A stretch of 64,000 nucleotides of DNA from Anaerolineaceae bacterium UBA2260 (GCA_002347485.1 DDXM01000037.1:1-64000); one strand, 5' to 3'; counted from the stretch's first letter, positions 53,123 through 62,236 are shown. Program-made: numbers and translations. The notes: generated by a model from the sequence alone, not told the origin.

Positions 53123-54808
53123 TTACTCCATCGTGGAAATGTCGCCGGGGTCTTTCCCCTCGTAGACTGCTTTCAATACCCTGCGCAGAATTTTACCACT
53201 CTGGTTCTTCGGGATGCGATTGATAACGCGAAACTCCGCCGGGATCGCAGTGGTGGATACCTTGTTGCTGACGTAAATACGGCATTTCAATTCCAGTTCG
53301 CGGCTCCAGGCTTGTCCGTTGCGCAATTTAACGAAAGCGATGATTTTCTTGTGCAAAAGCGGGTCATCTGCCCCGATGACCGCCACATCCACGATCTCTT
53401 CGATCTCCAGCAGCGCGCTTTCCACTTCAAAAGGTCCCACCAGGTGACCGGCAGTGTTGATCACATCGTCCGCGCGGCTGACGTACCAGAAATACCCGTC
53501 CTCGTCGCGCCAGGCCAGGTCACCGGTGATGTAGATCTCTCCTTGAAATTTTTCCGCATATGCCGCGTCATTGTGAAAATAGCCGCGGAACATCGAGCCC
53601 CAGCCCATCCGCAGGCATAACAAACCCTGTTCGCCCGCGGGCAGGATATCCATATTCTCGTTGCAGATGAACGCTTCGGCACCGGAGCGTGGCTTTCCCA
53701 TCGACCCGGGTTTGACAGGCATGGGGGGGTGATTACCGATCATCATCGACCCCGTTTCCGATTGCCACCAGGTGTCATAGATCTCCACCTTGAAGGTCTT
53801 TCTTCCCCAATGGTAGATCTCCGGATTCAATGGTTCGCCGACGCTGTATATGCGTTTGAGGGATGAGAAATCAAGGGTAAGGAAAGCGTTTTCATCTTCC
53901 TGCATGAGCATTCTCAACGCAGTCGGTGCTGTGTACCACACATTGACTTTCTGGTTTTGCAGGATCTTCAACCAGCTGGCCGCGTTGTAACTCCCGCTGT
54001 ATTGTGCCTGGAGCGCGCCGCTGCTGAAAGGCGCGATCAACCCGTAGACGATGCCGGTGATCCACGCCGGGTCGGCGGTGCACCAATAGATGTCCCGTTC
54101 CTCCAGCTGCATGATATCGCGAAAGGATTGGCGCATATCACCTAAAGCGCCGTGAACGTGCAATGCGCCCTTGGGTTTGCCGGTGGAACCGGAGGTGTAC
54201 TGCAGAAAAGCTGGTGTTTCTTTATCCACCATGTGGGGGTAATCGAAAAGTCCGCCGGTAACCGCAATCAGGCGCTTGAGGCTCAGGATAGTGTCGTCCT
54301 GGTGGTCGTCGAGATCGGTCACAAGTATCTTTTTCAAAGCGGGCAGCCTGTCCTTAATGGCGATGATTTTGCGCAGCAGGCTCCTGCGAGTGAGGATAAT
54401 GCGAGTTTGGCTGTTGGAAAGCCTGTCGAGCAATCCCTCTTCGCCAAGCGTGCTGAAGAGGATGCAGGAGACCGCCTGGTTCTTTAGTATTCCGAAGAAA
54501 GAGTTGATCAGCTGCAAACTGCGGGGGAGGAAGATGCTGATCGTATCCCCTGGTTTTACATTGAGTTGTTTCAATACCGCAGCCAAACGGTTTGATTCGC
54601 GTTCAAAGTAGGCAAAGGTGAAGCTTTCAGTTGACAGGTCATTTTCGATCCAGCGCAACGCTTCGCGACGCTCCTGGCCATTTTCGACAAAGCGGGTTAC
54701 GCATGCGTAGGCAATGTTCTCGACAAACATTAATCCTCCCTCAAGGATTGGACATCCTGCGCCACTGGAAATGACGGGTGTGGAATCACCGGAGATCAGG
54801 TCATCCAC
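53123..54808 (-). CDS. AMP-forming acyl-CoA/acyl-ACP ligase
   Basis: 561 residues of the ANL superfamily, close in style to acetyl-CoA synthetases: LQYTSGSTGKPKGALHVHG (AMP-binding loop), YDTWWQSETGSMMI, EIYITGDLAWRDEDGYFWYVSRADDVINTAGHLVGPFEVE and the C-terminal catalytic lysine in PKNQSGKILRR. It would activate a short acyl group and load CoA or the ACP encoded just downstream. The pair runs opposite to the glycan operons and may supply acyl groups for O- or N-acylation. Confidence 0.85.
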   Translation of the reverse strand: MDDLISGDSTPVISSGAGCPILEGGLMFVENIAYACVTRFVENGQERREALRWIENDLSTESFTFAYFERESNRLAAVLKQLNVKPGDTISIFLPRSLQLINSFFGILKNQAVSCILFSTLGEEGLLDRLSNSQTRIILTRRSLLRKIIAIKDRLPALKKILVTDLDDHQDDTILSLKRLIAVTGGLFDYPHMVDKETPAFLQYTSGSTGKPKGALHVHGALGDMRQSFRDIMQLEERDIYWCTADPAWITGIVYGLIAPFSSGALQAQYSGSYNAASWLKILQNQKVNVWYTAPTALRMLMQEDENAFLTLDFSSLKRIYSVGEPLNPEIYHWGRKTFKVEIYDTWWQSETGSMMIGNHPPMPVKPGSMGKPRSGAEAFICNENMDILPAGEQGLLCLRMGWGSMFRGYFHNDAAYAEKFQGEIYITGDLAWRDEDGYFWYVSRADDVINTAGHLVGPFEVESALLEIEEIVDVAVIGADDPLLHKKIIAFVKLRNGQAWSRELELKCRIYVSNKVSTTAIPAEFRVINRIPKNQSGKILRRVLKAVYEGKDPGDISTME

Positions 54809-54944
54809 TGCTACCCGTACCCAGGGTAGATCCAGAATGTGAACCGATGGTACGCCAACCTATTCTTGCGTTCCAACAATCCGGCGAGCAGACCTTCCAT
54901 AGGGTTGAAGTCAAACCACCGTAACAGGACGCGGCGTAATTGCC

Positions 54945-54978
54945 ATTATACTCAAAGTAAAGAACTGCATGATAGAAT
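54945..54978. promoter_or_regulatory. Divergent -10 elements between the ligase and antiterminator genes
   Basis: The minus strand has TATAAT (54945-54950) about 135 bases before the ligase start; the plus strand has extended -10 TGATAGAAT (54970-54978) about 55 bases before the antiterminator start. The 225-base gap holds nothing else I can identify. Confidence 0.45.
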
Positions 54979-55033
54979 TTTCATCTGAGGAAAATTGCCT
55001 TAATCACCAAGGATATAGGACGCACACGAAAAG

Positions 55034-55558
55034 ATGACACTCGCCTGGCTTGTGATCCGTAGTAAACCCAACCGTGAGGATTTTCTCGCGCGTGAGTTGG
55101 AATCCCGAGATGTTGAGGTTTTTCATCCAAGGTTATTGGCAAACCCGGTAAACCCGCGCGCCCGGCGTTTCAAACCTTACTTTCCGGGTTACGTATTTGT
55201 GCGCGTTGATGTTGAGAAGATTAATACATCTTCGCTTGAGCACATCCCCGGGGCGGCGAACCTTGTCTCATTCGGGGGTGAGCTCGCGTCCGTGCCGGAT
55301 AACATTGTTCATGCGATCCGTCGCAAGGTGGAGGAGACGAACGCTGCCGGTGGTGAAAAAGCCGCGACCTTGCATCCTGGTGACCTGGTTGAGATCGAGC
55401 ATGGACCTTTCGCCGGCTACACCGCCATCCTCGATGCCAGCTTGCCTGGCAGCGAACGCGTGCGAGTGCTCCTGCGCATGCTCGAGAAGCGGGAGCTTCC
55501 GGTAGAAATGCCTGCTGGGTTCATAAAGGCGAGAAAAACCCCAAAAAAGAAATATTAA
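55034..55558 (+). CDS. NusG/RfaH-type specialised transcription antiterminator
   Basis: 174 residues. NGN domain: LAWLVIRSKPNREDFLAREL, FHPRLLANPVNPRARRFKPYFPGYVFVRVD. KOW motif: LHPGDLVEIEHGPFAGYTAILDA near residue 115. RfaH, UpxY and LoaP proteins of this family sit at the start of long polysaccharide operons and prevent premature termination. It directly precedes the operon starting at 55726, which is probably its target. A housekeeping NusG would be expected beside rplK/secE, which are absent. Confidence 0.85.
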   Translation: MTLAWLVIRSKPNREDFLARELESRDVEVFHPRLLANPVNPRARRFKPYFPGYVFVRVDVEKINTSSLEHIPGAANLVSFGGELASVPDNIVHAIRRKVEETNAAGGEKAATLHPGDLVEIEHGPFAGYTAILDASLPGSERVRVLLRMLEKRELPVEMPAGFIKARKTPKKKY

Positions 55559-55589
55559 TTGTACGATCTGGTGAGACAATCTCAGATCG

Positions 55590-55640
55590 GTCCGTAGAGT
55601 CTCCGTAAAGTCTCCGTAAAGTCTCCGTAAAGTCTCCAAA
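55590..55640 (+). repeat. 11-bp tandem repeat at the glycan operon promoter
   Basis: Three perfect copies of GTCTCCGTAAA (55599-55609, 55610-55620, 55621-55631), flanked by partial copies GTCCGTAGA (55590-55598) and GTCTCCAAA (55632-55640). The array ends 15 bases before the extended -10 motif and so covers the -35 region. An 11-bp period is close to one helical turn, so stacked binding of one regulator is plausible. Confidence 0.85.
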
Positions 55641-55655
55641 CAATAGAGAAAATTC

Positions 55656-55664
55656 TGATATACT
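55656..55664 (+). promoter_or_regulatory. Extended -10 promoter of the second glycan operon
   Basis: TGATATACT (TGN plus TATACT), about 60 bases before the ATG at 55726. No -35 consensus; the 11-bp repeats lie there instead. Confidence 0.55.
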
Positions 55665-55725
55665 ATATTTTAAATTATTTCAATCCTCGCAATTATCTTG
55701 TTCTGTAAACAAATAAGGGGAAAAA

Positions 55726-57258
55726 ATGAGTCGAGCTGTCGATTTCTCTGATAAGCAGGTTTATAGGCAGGTAACTCTCACAGCGGCAACCCAAATTAGA
55801 AAGAGAGGGCTGCGATTTTTAAAACGCGCTTTGGATATTTTTGCGGCGTTTTGGGGCTTATTTTTCTCTTCCCCTTTGTTTCTTTTTATTGCCATACGCA
55901 TTAAACGAGAATCTCCCGGGCCTGTTTTTTACCGTGGTGACCGCGTCGGGAGAAATGGAAAGCCTTTTAAAATTCTCAAGTTCCGCACCATGTATGAATC
56001 TCCCGAAAATCACAACGGTTCAAGATTAACCGGCAAGAACGATTCACGCGTGACCCCGTTCGGTTCTTGGCTGCGCCGGACAAAGCTTAATGAACTGCCG
56101 CAGTTGTGGAATGTGCTGGTCGGAGAGATGAGCCTGGTGGGGCCGCGGCCGGAAGACCCGCACTTCGTGGAGCAATGGCCGGAGGAGGTGAGAGTAGAAG
56201 TATTATCGGTGCGACCGGGGATGACCAGCCCCGCGTCCGTTACGTACCGGGATGAGGAAAACCTGCTAACCGGCAGTAGCGTTCTGGATGAATATTTACG
56301 CACCATCTTGCCGGAAAAATTGCGCCTTGACCAGCTTTATGTCCACCATTACACCTTCTTGGGTGACCTGGACACCATTTTTATGACATTGGTGATGCTG
56401 CTGCCGGGGTTACGAACCAAGAAAGTCCGGGAAGATGTACTGTTCCAGGGTCCGCTGGTTAGTTTTGCCCGCCGATACGTTTCCTGGTTTTTGATTGACA
56501 CATTGGTCGCATTTATCTCGATTTCAATAGTATCTTTGTTGGCGCGCATATCCGGCCCTTTCAATATCGGCTTTGGCCGCATGGTTGGGATCGCCTTGGG
56601 TCTGGCGTTTATCATGGGTTTGACGAATACATTATTCGGCCTGAAAAACATCTCGTGGCGGTATGCCAGCCCAACGCATGTGTTTGACCTGGGATTATCA
56701 ACTCTGGTTGGGATGCTGGTTTTCTCGTTACTGGTCTTGCCCGTCCTGGGTATTAACCTGCCTGTAATCTTACTGGTGTTATTTGGATTGATCACATTGG
56801 GTGGCTTCGTGACTGTACGCTATCGCGAAAGATTGATCACCGGGCTGGCTTCCCGTTGGATCCACTGGCGCAGTCAGAACAGCCTGATGGGTGAGCGGAT
56901 TCTGATCATCGGCGCAGGCGATGCCGGTCAACTGGCGATCTGGCTGCTGGAAAAGAGCAATCTTTCGCCAGCTTTTTCGGTCGTGGGAATGGTGGATGAT
57001 GACTATAAAAAAGTCGGACAGCGATTTAACGGTTATGAAGTGCTCGGCACCACCCGTGATATACCGGAGATTGTGGTAAAAAAGAGTATCGGGTTGATCA
57101 TGTTTGCCATCACCCGGGTAAACAAAAAGGACAAGGAGCGCATTCTCGAAACCTGCCGTGATCTGAACGTGCACATGATCATGGTACCGGATCTGCTTAA
57201 AGTGGTCAGTGACTACATTACCCAGCAAACCCGCGAGGTGGTGGAAACTAATGAGTGA
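55726..57258 (+). CDS. Sugar phosphotransferase fused to C-terminal membrane + Rossmann domain (inverted order)
   Basis: 510 residues. The N-terminal 215 residues are a bacterial sugar transferase: a span (LDIFAAFWGLFFSSPLFLFI), ESPGPVFYRGDRVGRNGKPF, KILKFRTMYES, RRTKLNELPQLWNVLVGEMS and LVGPRPEDPHF. Then come about four spans (residues 245-370) and a Rossmann-like domain (ERILIIGAGDAGQLAIWLLE, VVGMVDDDYKKVGQRFNGYE). In usual WbaP/PHPT proteins the spans and Rossmann domain precede the transferase. Here the order is reversed, as if a PglC-like enzyme were fused to the N-terminal half of a FlaA1/PglF-type protein. An 8-base overlap joins it to the next gene. Confidence 0.82.
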   Translation: MSRAVDFSDKQVYRQVTLTAATQIRKRGLRFLKRALDIFAAFWGLFFSSPLFLFIAIRIKRESPGPVFYRGDRVGRNGKPFKILKFRTMYESPENHNGSRLTGKNDSRVTPFGSWLRRTKLNELPQLWNVLVGEMSLVGPRPEDPHFVEQWPEEVRVEVLSVRPGMTSPASVTYRDEENLLTGSSVLDEYLRTILPEKLRLDQLYVHHYTFLGDLDTIFMTLVMLLPGLRTKKVREDVLFQGPLVSFARRYVSWFLIDTLVAFISISIVSLLARISGPFNIGFGRMVGIALGLAFIMGLTNTLFGLKNISWRYASPTHVFDLGLSTLVGMLVFSLLVLPVLGINLPVILLVLFGLITLGGFVTVRYRERLITGLASRWIHWRSQNSLMGERILIIGAGDAGQLAIWLLEKSNLSPAFSVVGMVDDDYKKVGQRFNGYEVLGTTRDIPEIVVKKSIGLIMFAITRVNKKDKERILETCRDLNVHMIMVPDLLKVVSDYITQQTREVVETNE

Positions 57259-58246
57259 GAAATGGAAGGATCGTAAAATTCTGGTTACCGGCGGCGGCGG
57301 TTTTATCGGCAGCCGGCTGGTAGAGGTGCTGATGAGGTCTGGCGCGCAAGTGCGCGCCTTTGTGCGCTATAACTCGCGTGGTGATTCCGGCCTCTTGCGC
57401 ACGCTTTCTCCTTACGTATTAGGGGAAATTGAGATCGTTCCTGGTGATCTGCGCGATGAGGACGCGGTGCGCAATGCGGTCAGGGATCGCGAGGTGGTCT
57501 TTCACCTGGGAGCGTTGATCTCGATTCCCTACTCGTACTTGCACCCGGCTGAGGTAGCCGAGACGAATATGATGGGCACGCTGAATGTATTGCTTGCCTG
57601 CCGCGACATGGGCGTGCAGCGCCTGGTCCACACTTCCACCAGCGAGGTGTATGGCACTGCCCGCACCGCTCCCATCAGCGAACGCCATCCCTTGCAGGGA
57701 CAATCGCCATATTCCGCCAGCAAGATCGGGGCGGATAAACTGGCGGAGAGTTTCTACTGCGCGTATGACCTTCCGGTGATCACGGTGCGTCCTTTCAACA
57801 CCTATGGGCCGGCGCAATCGGCGCGCGCGGTCATTCCCACCATCATTACCCAGGCGCTCACCCGCGACACCATTCACCTGGGCAATCTTGACTCTACCCG
57901 CGATTTCACCTATGTGGATGACACCGTCGCCGGCTTTCTGAGCGCGGCAGAAGGCAGCGCCGGAATTGGCGAGGTCTTCAACCTGGGCACTGGCGAAGAA
58001 ATTCGCATTGGCGACCTGGCTAACAAGGTCATCGCGATGGTCGGGCGTGATGTCAAAATTGATTTGCAACCGGAACGCCTGCGTCCGGAAAAATCCGAAG
58101 TGATGCGCTTGATCTCGGATAACCGCCGCGCGCGCGAGGTGCTGGGCTGGTCGCCGCAGATTTCCCTTGAAGAGGGATTGAAACGCACCATTCACTGGAT
58201 CAGTGAGAATATCAACCAATATCGGGTCGGTAAATATGAGTTCTAA
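57251..58246 (+). CDS. LegB-like NDP-sugar 4,6-dehydratase
   Basis: 331 residues from ATG 57251, which overlaps the previous stop. SDR motifs: ILVTGGGGFIGSRLVEVL, VFHLGALISIPYSYLHPAEV, HTSTSEVYGTA, YSASKIGADKLAESFYCAYD and RPFNTYGPAQSARAVIPTII. The RAFVRYNSRGDSGLL segment after the first helix-strand unit is characteristic of LegB-type GDP-GlcNAc 4,6-dehydratases, which start legionaminic acid or related amino-deoxy-sugar routes. The nucleotidyltransferase and aminotransferase following it fit that scheme. Confidence 0.8.
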   Translation: MSEKWKDRKILVTGGGGFIGSRLVEVLMRSGAQVRAFVRYNSRGDSGLLRTLSPYVLGEIEIVPGDLRDEDAVRNAVRDREVVFHLGALISIPYSYLHPAEVAETNMMGTLNVLLACRDMGVQRLVHTSTSEVYGTARTAPISERHPLQGQSPYSASKIGADKLAESFYCAYDLPVITVRPFNTYGPAQSARAVIPTIITQALTRDTIHLGNLDSTRDFTYVDDTVAGFLSAAEGSAGIGEVFNLGTGEEIRIGDLANKVIAMVGRDVKIDLQPERLRPEKSEVMRLISDNRRAREVLGWSPQISLEEGLKRTIHWISENINQYRVGKYEF

Positions 58247-58964
58247 GCAAAGCAAAATTCGCGCAGTAGTGCTGGCGGGCGGAAAGGGAACACGGCTCGC
58301 GCCCTACACCCGCATTTTCCCCAAACCGCTGATGCCGATCGGGGATTTCCCCATCCTCGAGATCATGCTGCGGCAAATGAAACACGCCGGTATCCGGCAT
58401 GTAACACTCACCGTGGGCTATCTCGGGAATATGCTGCGACTGTTTTTCCAGGATGGCGCGCGGTTGGGCATACAGATCGATTATGTCGATGAGAATAAAC
58501 CGCTCGGCACATCGGGACCGTTAGCGAACGTGGAAGGCCTGGAGGATACATTCCTGGTGACCAACGGTGATGTTCTCACCGACCTTGATATTATCGATCT
58601 CATCACTTTTCATCAGCAGCAGGGAGCTGTCGCCACCATCGCCACGCACAAACGCAAAGTCAACATTAACCTGGGCGTGGTCGAATTGGATAAACAGAAT
58701 ACCGTGGTCGATTATCTCGAAAAGCCGAGCATCGATTACCTGGTGAGTATGGGGGTTTACGTGTTCGAACCGCGCGTTCTGCAGTACATACCGAAGGACG
58801 AATATCTCGACTTCCCTGACCTGGTGAAAATACTGGTCGCTGCCGGAGAAAAGGTGAGCGGCTATGTTTTCAAGGGGTATTGGGAGGACCTGGGCAACCA
58901 GGACGATTACGCCCGCGCAACGGCGGATTTTGAAAAAGACCGATCCCGCTTTTTAAAGGAGTAA
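58236..58964 (+). CDS. Sugar-1-phosphate nucleotidyltransferase (GDP-sugar type)
   Basis: 242 residues from ATG 58236, overlapping the previous stop by 11 bases. Motifs: [20 protein letters not shown] with KPLMPIGDFPILE, FLVTNGDVLTDLD and KGYWEDLGNQDDYARA. The protein resembles short GTase/PtmE-like nucleotidyltransferases of amino-sugar pathways and mannose-1-phosphate guanylyltransferases. It would provide the nucleotide-activated substrate for the LegB-like enzyme; the base (GTP or other) cannot be assigned by eye. Confidence 0.82.
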   Translation: MSSKQSKIRAVVLAGGKGTRLAPYTRIFPKPLMPIGDFPILEIMLRQMKHAGIRHVTLTVGYLGNMLRLFFQDGARLGIQIDYVDENKPLGTSGPLANVEGLEDTFLVTNGDVLTDLDIIDLITFHQQQGAVATIATHKRKVNINLGVVELDKQNTVVDYLEKPSIDYLVSMGVYVFEPRVLQYIPKDEYLDFPDLVKILVAAGEKVSGYVFKGYWEDLGNQDDYARATADFEKDRSRFLKE

Positions 58965-58967
58965 TGC

Positions 58968-60107
58968 ATGAATTGGGTCGTTCCATTATCGGATGTGAAA
59001 TTTGGCATCGAAGAAATCAACGCCGTGACTGCAGTGCTGGAAAGCGGCTGGTTGACGATGGGGGCGGTGACCGCCGAGTTTGAAAAGGAATTCGCCGCCT
59101 ATACCGGCGCGAAGCACGCGTTGGCGGTCTCGAACGCCACGGTCGCGCTGCACATGGCCTGCCTGGGACTGGATATCGGTTCGGGCGATGAGGTGATCGT
59201 CCCTTCGCTGACCTTTGTGGCGACCGCCAATGCTGTGCGCTACACCGGGGCGACGCCGGTTTTCGCCGATATCACCAGTGAGAACAATCTGACGATCTCG
59301 CTGGCATCCATCGAGCGCGCGCTCACCCCGCGCACCAAAGCGGTGATAGTGATGCATTACGGCGGTTACGCCTGCGACATGCCTGCCATCCTTGCCTGGG
59401 CTGAAGAGCGCGGGCTGCCGGTCATCGAGGACGCCGCCCACGCTGCGGGATCATTTCTGGATGGCAGGCACCTGGGTACCTGGGGGAAGACGGGGTGCTT
59501 CAGCTTTTTCTCCAACAAGAACCTCTCGACGGGCGAGGGGGGCATGATTGTCACCGATGACGACGCGCTGGCGGAGCGCTTTCGTCTGCTGCGCTCGCAC
59601 GGCATGACCTCGCTCACCTGGGACCGCCACCAGGGGCACGCCTGGAGCTACGATGTGGTCGCTACTGGCTACAACTACCGCATCGATGAGATCCGCTCCG
59701 CGCTGGGGCGGGTGCAATTGAGCAAGCTGGAAGACAACAATACCCGCCGCCGTGAACTGGTCAGCCTGTACCGTGATCTGCTGATTGAGTTGTGCCCCGC
59801 GATCAGTGTCCCCTTCCGGGATCACCCCGGGGTGTCCGCCGGGCATATCATGCCGGTGCTGCTGCCGCGCGGCGCCAACCGCTTGCGTTTCATGGAGGGC
59901 ATGAAGTCACATGGCATCCAGACCAGCATCCACTACCCGCCGATCCATACCTTCACCTCGTTCAGGGAAAGTGCCAGAGGCGCTGACCGGCTGCCGGTGA
60001 CCGATGACGTTGCCGCGCGCGAGGTAACCCTGCCGCTTTACCCCACGCTGAGCGATGAGCAGGTGAAGTTGGTGGTGGAAGCCGCCCGTGACTCGCTTGG
60101 CATCTGA
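58968..60107 (+). CDS. DegT/DnrJ/EryC1 sugar aminotransferase (LegC/PseC-like)
   Basis: 379 residues. It starts WVVPLSDVKFGIEEINAV..SGWLTMG, has HALAVSNATVALHMACLGLD, the VIEDAAHAAGSF aspartate that binds PLP nitrogen, and the PLP lysine in CFSFFSNKNLSTGEGGMI (about residue 184). Enzymes of this type aminate the 4-keto group made by the preceding dehydratase. It follows the nucleotidyltransferase by 3 bases and completes a dehydratase, nucleotidyltransferase, aminotransferase set. Intact genes stop here; the next 2 kb are decayed. Confidence 0.87.
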   Translation: MNWVVPLSDVKFGIEEINAVTAVLESGWLTMGAVTAEFEKEFAAYTGAKHALAVSNATVALHMACLGLDIGSGDEVIVPSLTFVATANAVRYTGATPVFADITSENNLTISLASIERALTPRTKAVIVMHYGGYACDMPAILAWAEERGLPVIEDAAHAAGSFLDGRHLGTWGKTGCFSFFSNKNLSTGEGGMIVTDDDALAERFRLLRSHGMTSLTWDRHQGHAWSYDVVATGYNYRIDEIRSALGRVQLSKLEDNNTRRRELVSLYRDLLIELCPAISVPFRDHPGVSAGHIMPVLLPRGANRLRFMEGMKSHGIQTSIHYPPIHTFTSFRESARGADRLPVTDDVAAREVTLPLYPTLSDEQVKLVVEAARDSLGI

Positions 60108-60150
60108 GCGTTTTTTCGAAAGTTTCTAATCAACCGGATAACCATTCATT

Positions 60151-61005
60151 ATGAATCCGGATTCCCGACCCTCGCCTGACACGCTTTTCAAGATCCTCAA
60201 CCGGAATACTTTACTTGAGGATTTGCTCCCTACCATATCACCCAGGATCGGCTCGAGCTCGAAAAAGCGACGCAGGGGCAGGGTGTGTCTCTTTTGCTAC
60301 ACAACCGTTTGTCGAAAGTGAAGTCGCTTGTTCCTTCCGATCTGAAACAAAACTTGCGCGACGCCTATTTGCAGGCGACTGCCCGTAACATGGTCATACT
60401 GCATCATGCCGGGACGGTGCTCAAAGCACTGAGCGAGCGCGGACTCGAGGTGATCGTGCTAAAAGGGCTATACCTCGCCGAGGTGGTGTATTCGGGCATC
60501 GGGCTACGTACCTTCGAGGACATTGACTTGCTGCTGCGACGGCGAGACCTGCCGGCGGCACTGGAGGTGATGCGCGGCAGGGGTGTGAACTGAGCACCTG
60601 GTATGACCCTGCTGATTCCAACCGCGATATCAAGCACATCCCGGCGCCGGTGAAGAAAGGCGCACCGATCGTTGAGCTGCACTGGACCATCCTGGAGGAA
60701 GAGGAACCGTTTTCAATCGATGTGGAAGCGATGTGGGCGCGCAGCGTGCCTGCTGAGATTGCCGGGGTGGGCGTGCGCGGGCTGAGCGTGGAGGACCTGC
60801 TGCTGCATCTGAGCCTGCACCTTACCTACCAGCACCGGCTGGTAGGGGGGTGAGGAGCCACTACGACATCGACGCGGTCATTCGTAACGGCGGCGTGGAC
60901 TGGACGCGGCTGGTGAGCACTGCGCAGGAATGGGGCGTGGAGCGCGGGTGACCTGGTTGACGCTGCACATGTTGGAGGATATCGCTGGTACATCTTTACC
61001 GCGAC
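60151..61005 (+). pseudogene. Decayed nucleotidyltransferase-family gene (frameshifted)
   Basis: The text of an uncharacterised nucleotidyltransferase (NTP_transf_5-like) can be followed through at least four frames: MNPDSRPSPDTLFKILNRNT (from 60151), QDRLELEKATQGQGVSLLLH to LRTFEDIDLLLRRRDLPAAL (stop at 60593), STWYDPADSNRDIKHIPAP to LLLHLSLHLTYQHRL (stop at 60853), then HYDIDAVIRNGGVDWTRLV (stop at 60951) and VTWLTLHMLEDIAG. Each shift joins pieces that belong in sequence, so this is one gene broken by several indels. Its 3' end merges into the Thr-rich remnant. Confidence 0.75.
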
Positions 61006-62236
61006 CCCGGTGTTCCCAACGGCTACGCATACCTTCACGGCTACCCAGGTGACCCTAACTGCGACGCATACCCTCACCGCTACCCCGGTGACCCCAACAG
61101 CGACAGCCACTGTTCCACTTGCTCTCTCATACACAATTTCCAGCACAGTGGTCGACGCACTAAGCGTGCCGCTTAGCGGAGTTACGATCCGGGATAATTA
61201 CGGACGTTCAGTCATTCAACGCGACCAGGAAGTACACCTTATGCCCAGGGTTCCCGGCAGGTACTTACACCCTCATGCCATAGCATGCGGGATATGGTTT
61301 CGCGCCTGAAACCCCAGAGGTTACCGTGATCGATGCTGATATTTCCGGGGTCAATTTCACTAGCACCGCGTATACGTATCCCTACTGATTTCACCGGCGC
61401 ATAAAACAAAAACCAATAATAACAATGTCGAAATGGTGTGGAAAGCGGTGAGAAATACCGTCTACTATAAATTATTGATCAGAAAGGATGAAGCCTTCAC
61501 TACAAAGACCAAAGTGCTTGTCTACTCGGAGGGTACTGAGCTTCAAATCACTCGTTTGTTAGAGGATTTTCCTGATGGAAAATACTACTGGAAGGTGAAG
61601 GCGTTCTATGCTGGTGATGCCAAGAGCCTGTGGTCAGAGGTCCGGATCTTCAAAGTAGATTCTGTATCTCCTGCCGTGCCGAAGCTTTATAAACCCAACG
61701 ATAACAAATATAAGTTTTATTCCACCCCCACGTTATCCATCTACCCGGCGGCGGGGGCGAAGTATTATCACTACCAGGTTGCGACAGATAGCGCCTTCAC
61801 ATCGTTCGCGGCGGAAAGCGACGACCTGGCGGGGCTTACCTGGACCGTGCCGGATGAGAAAGCGCTGAACTATGGCGAATATTTCTGGCGCGTGAAATCC
61901 ATCGACGCGGTCGGCAATGAGTCTGCCTGGTCTGATTGTCGCCGCTTGCTGATTAGCTTCCAAAAATTACCGAAAAATGGAACGATCACCACTAACACGA
62001 CACCTACATTTGAATGGCTTGCAGTTACCGGCGCCGAAAACTACCAATTGGTGATATCGCACGATTTGCTGGAAGATCCGGGAGACATCATCTCTGGCAG
62101 CTTAGCCGGATTGACATCCTTTACGCTTCCAAAAGAAAACGAACTTGTGATCGGTAATCACTGGTGGAAGATGATCGTGACTGTTAGCGGCGAGGAATAT
62201 CACACACCCTGGAGCCTGTTGACGATCACCTCCTGA
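60995..62236 (+). pseudogene. Decayed surface protein: Thr-rich linker, carboxypeptidase-regulatory-like domain, FN3-like repeats
   Basis: No signal peptide or start remains. A Thr-rich linker (FTATPVFPTATHTFTATQVT) leads to YTISSTVVDALSVPLSGVTI, then a frameshift to KYTLCPGFPAGTYTLMP, an in-frame TAG, and GYGFAPETPEVTVIDADISG up to a TGA at 61386-61388. The reading then shifts again to LISPAHKTKTNNNNVEMVWK, which continues as an open stretch of 267 codons (61433-62236) with FN3-like repeats (YYWKVKAFYAG, EYFWRVKSIDAVGNESAW). The domain order is that of a secreted or cell-wall adhesin common in this phylum. The last open stretch could still be translated. Confidence 0.65.

Noticed and set aside
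55590..55640. CRISPR array
   Set aside because: The 11-bp units are directly adjacent with no spacers, and no cas genes are present.
60151..62236. Several small independent genes
   Set aside because: The pieces read as consecutive parts of two known protein types in different frames; they are remnants of two genes.
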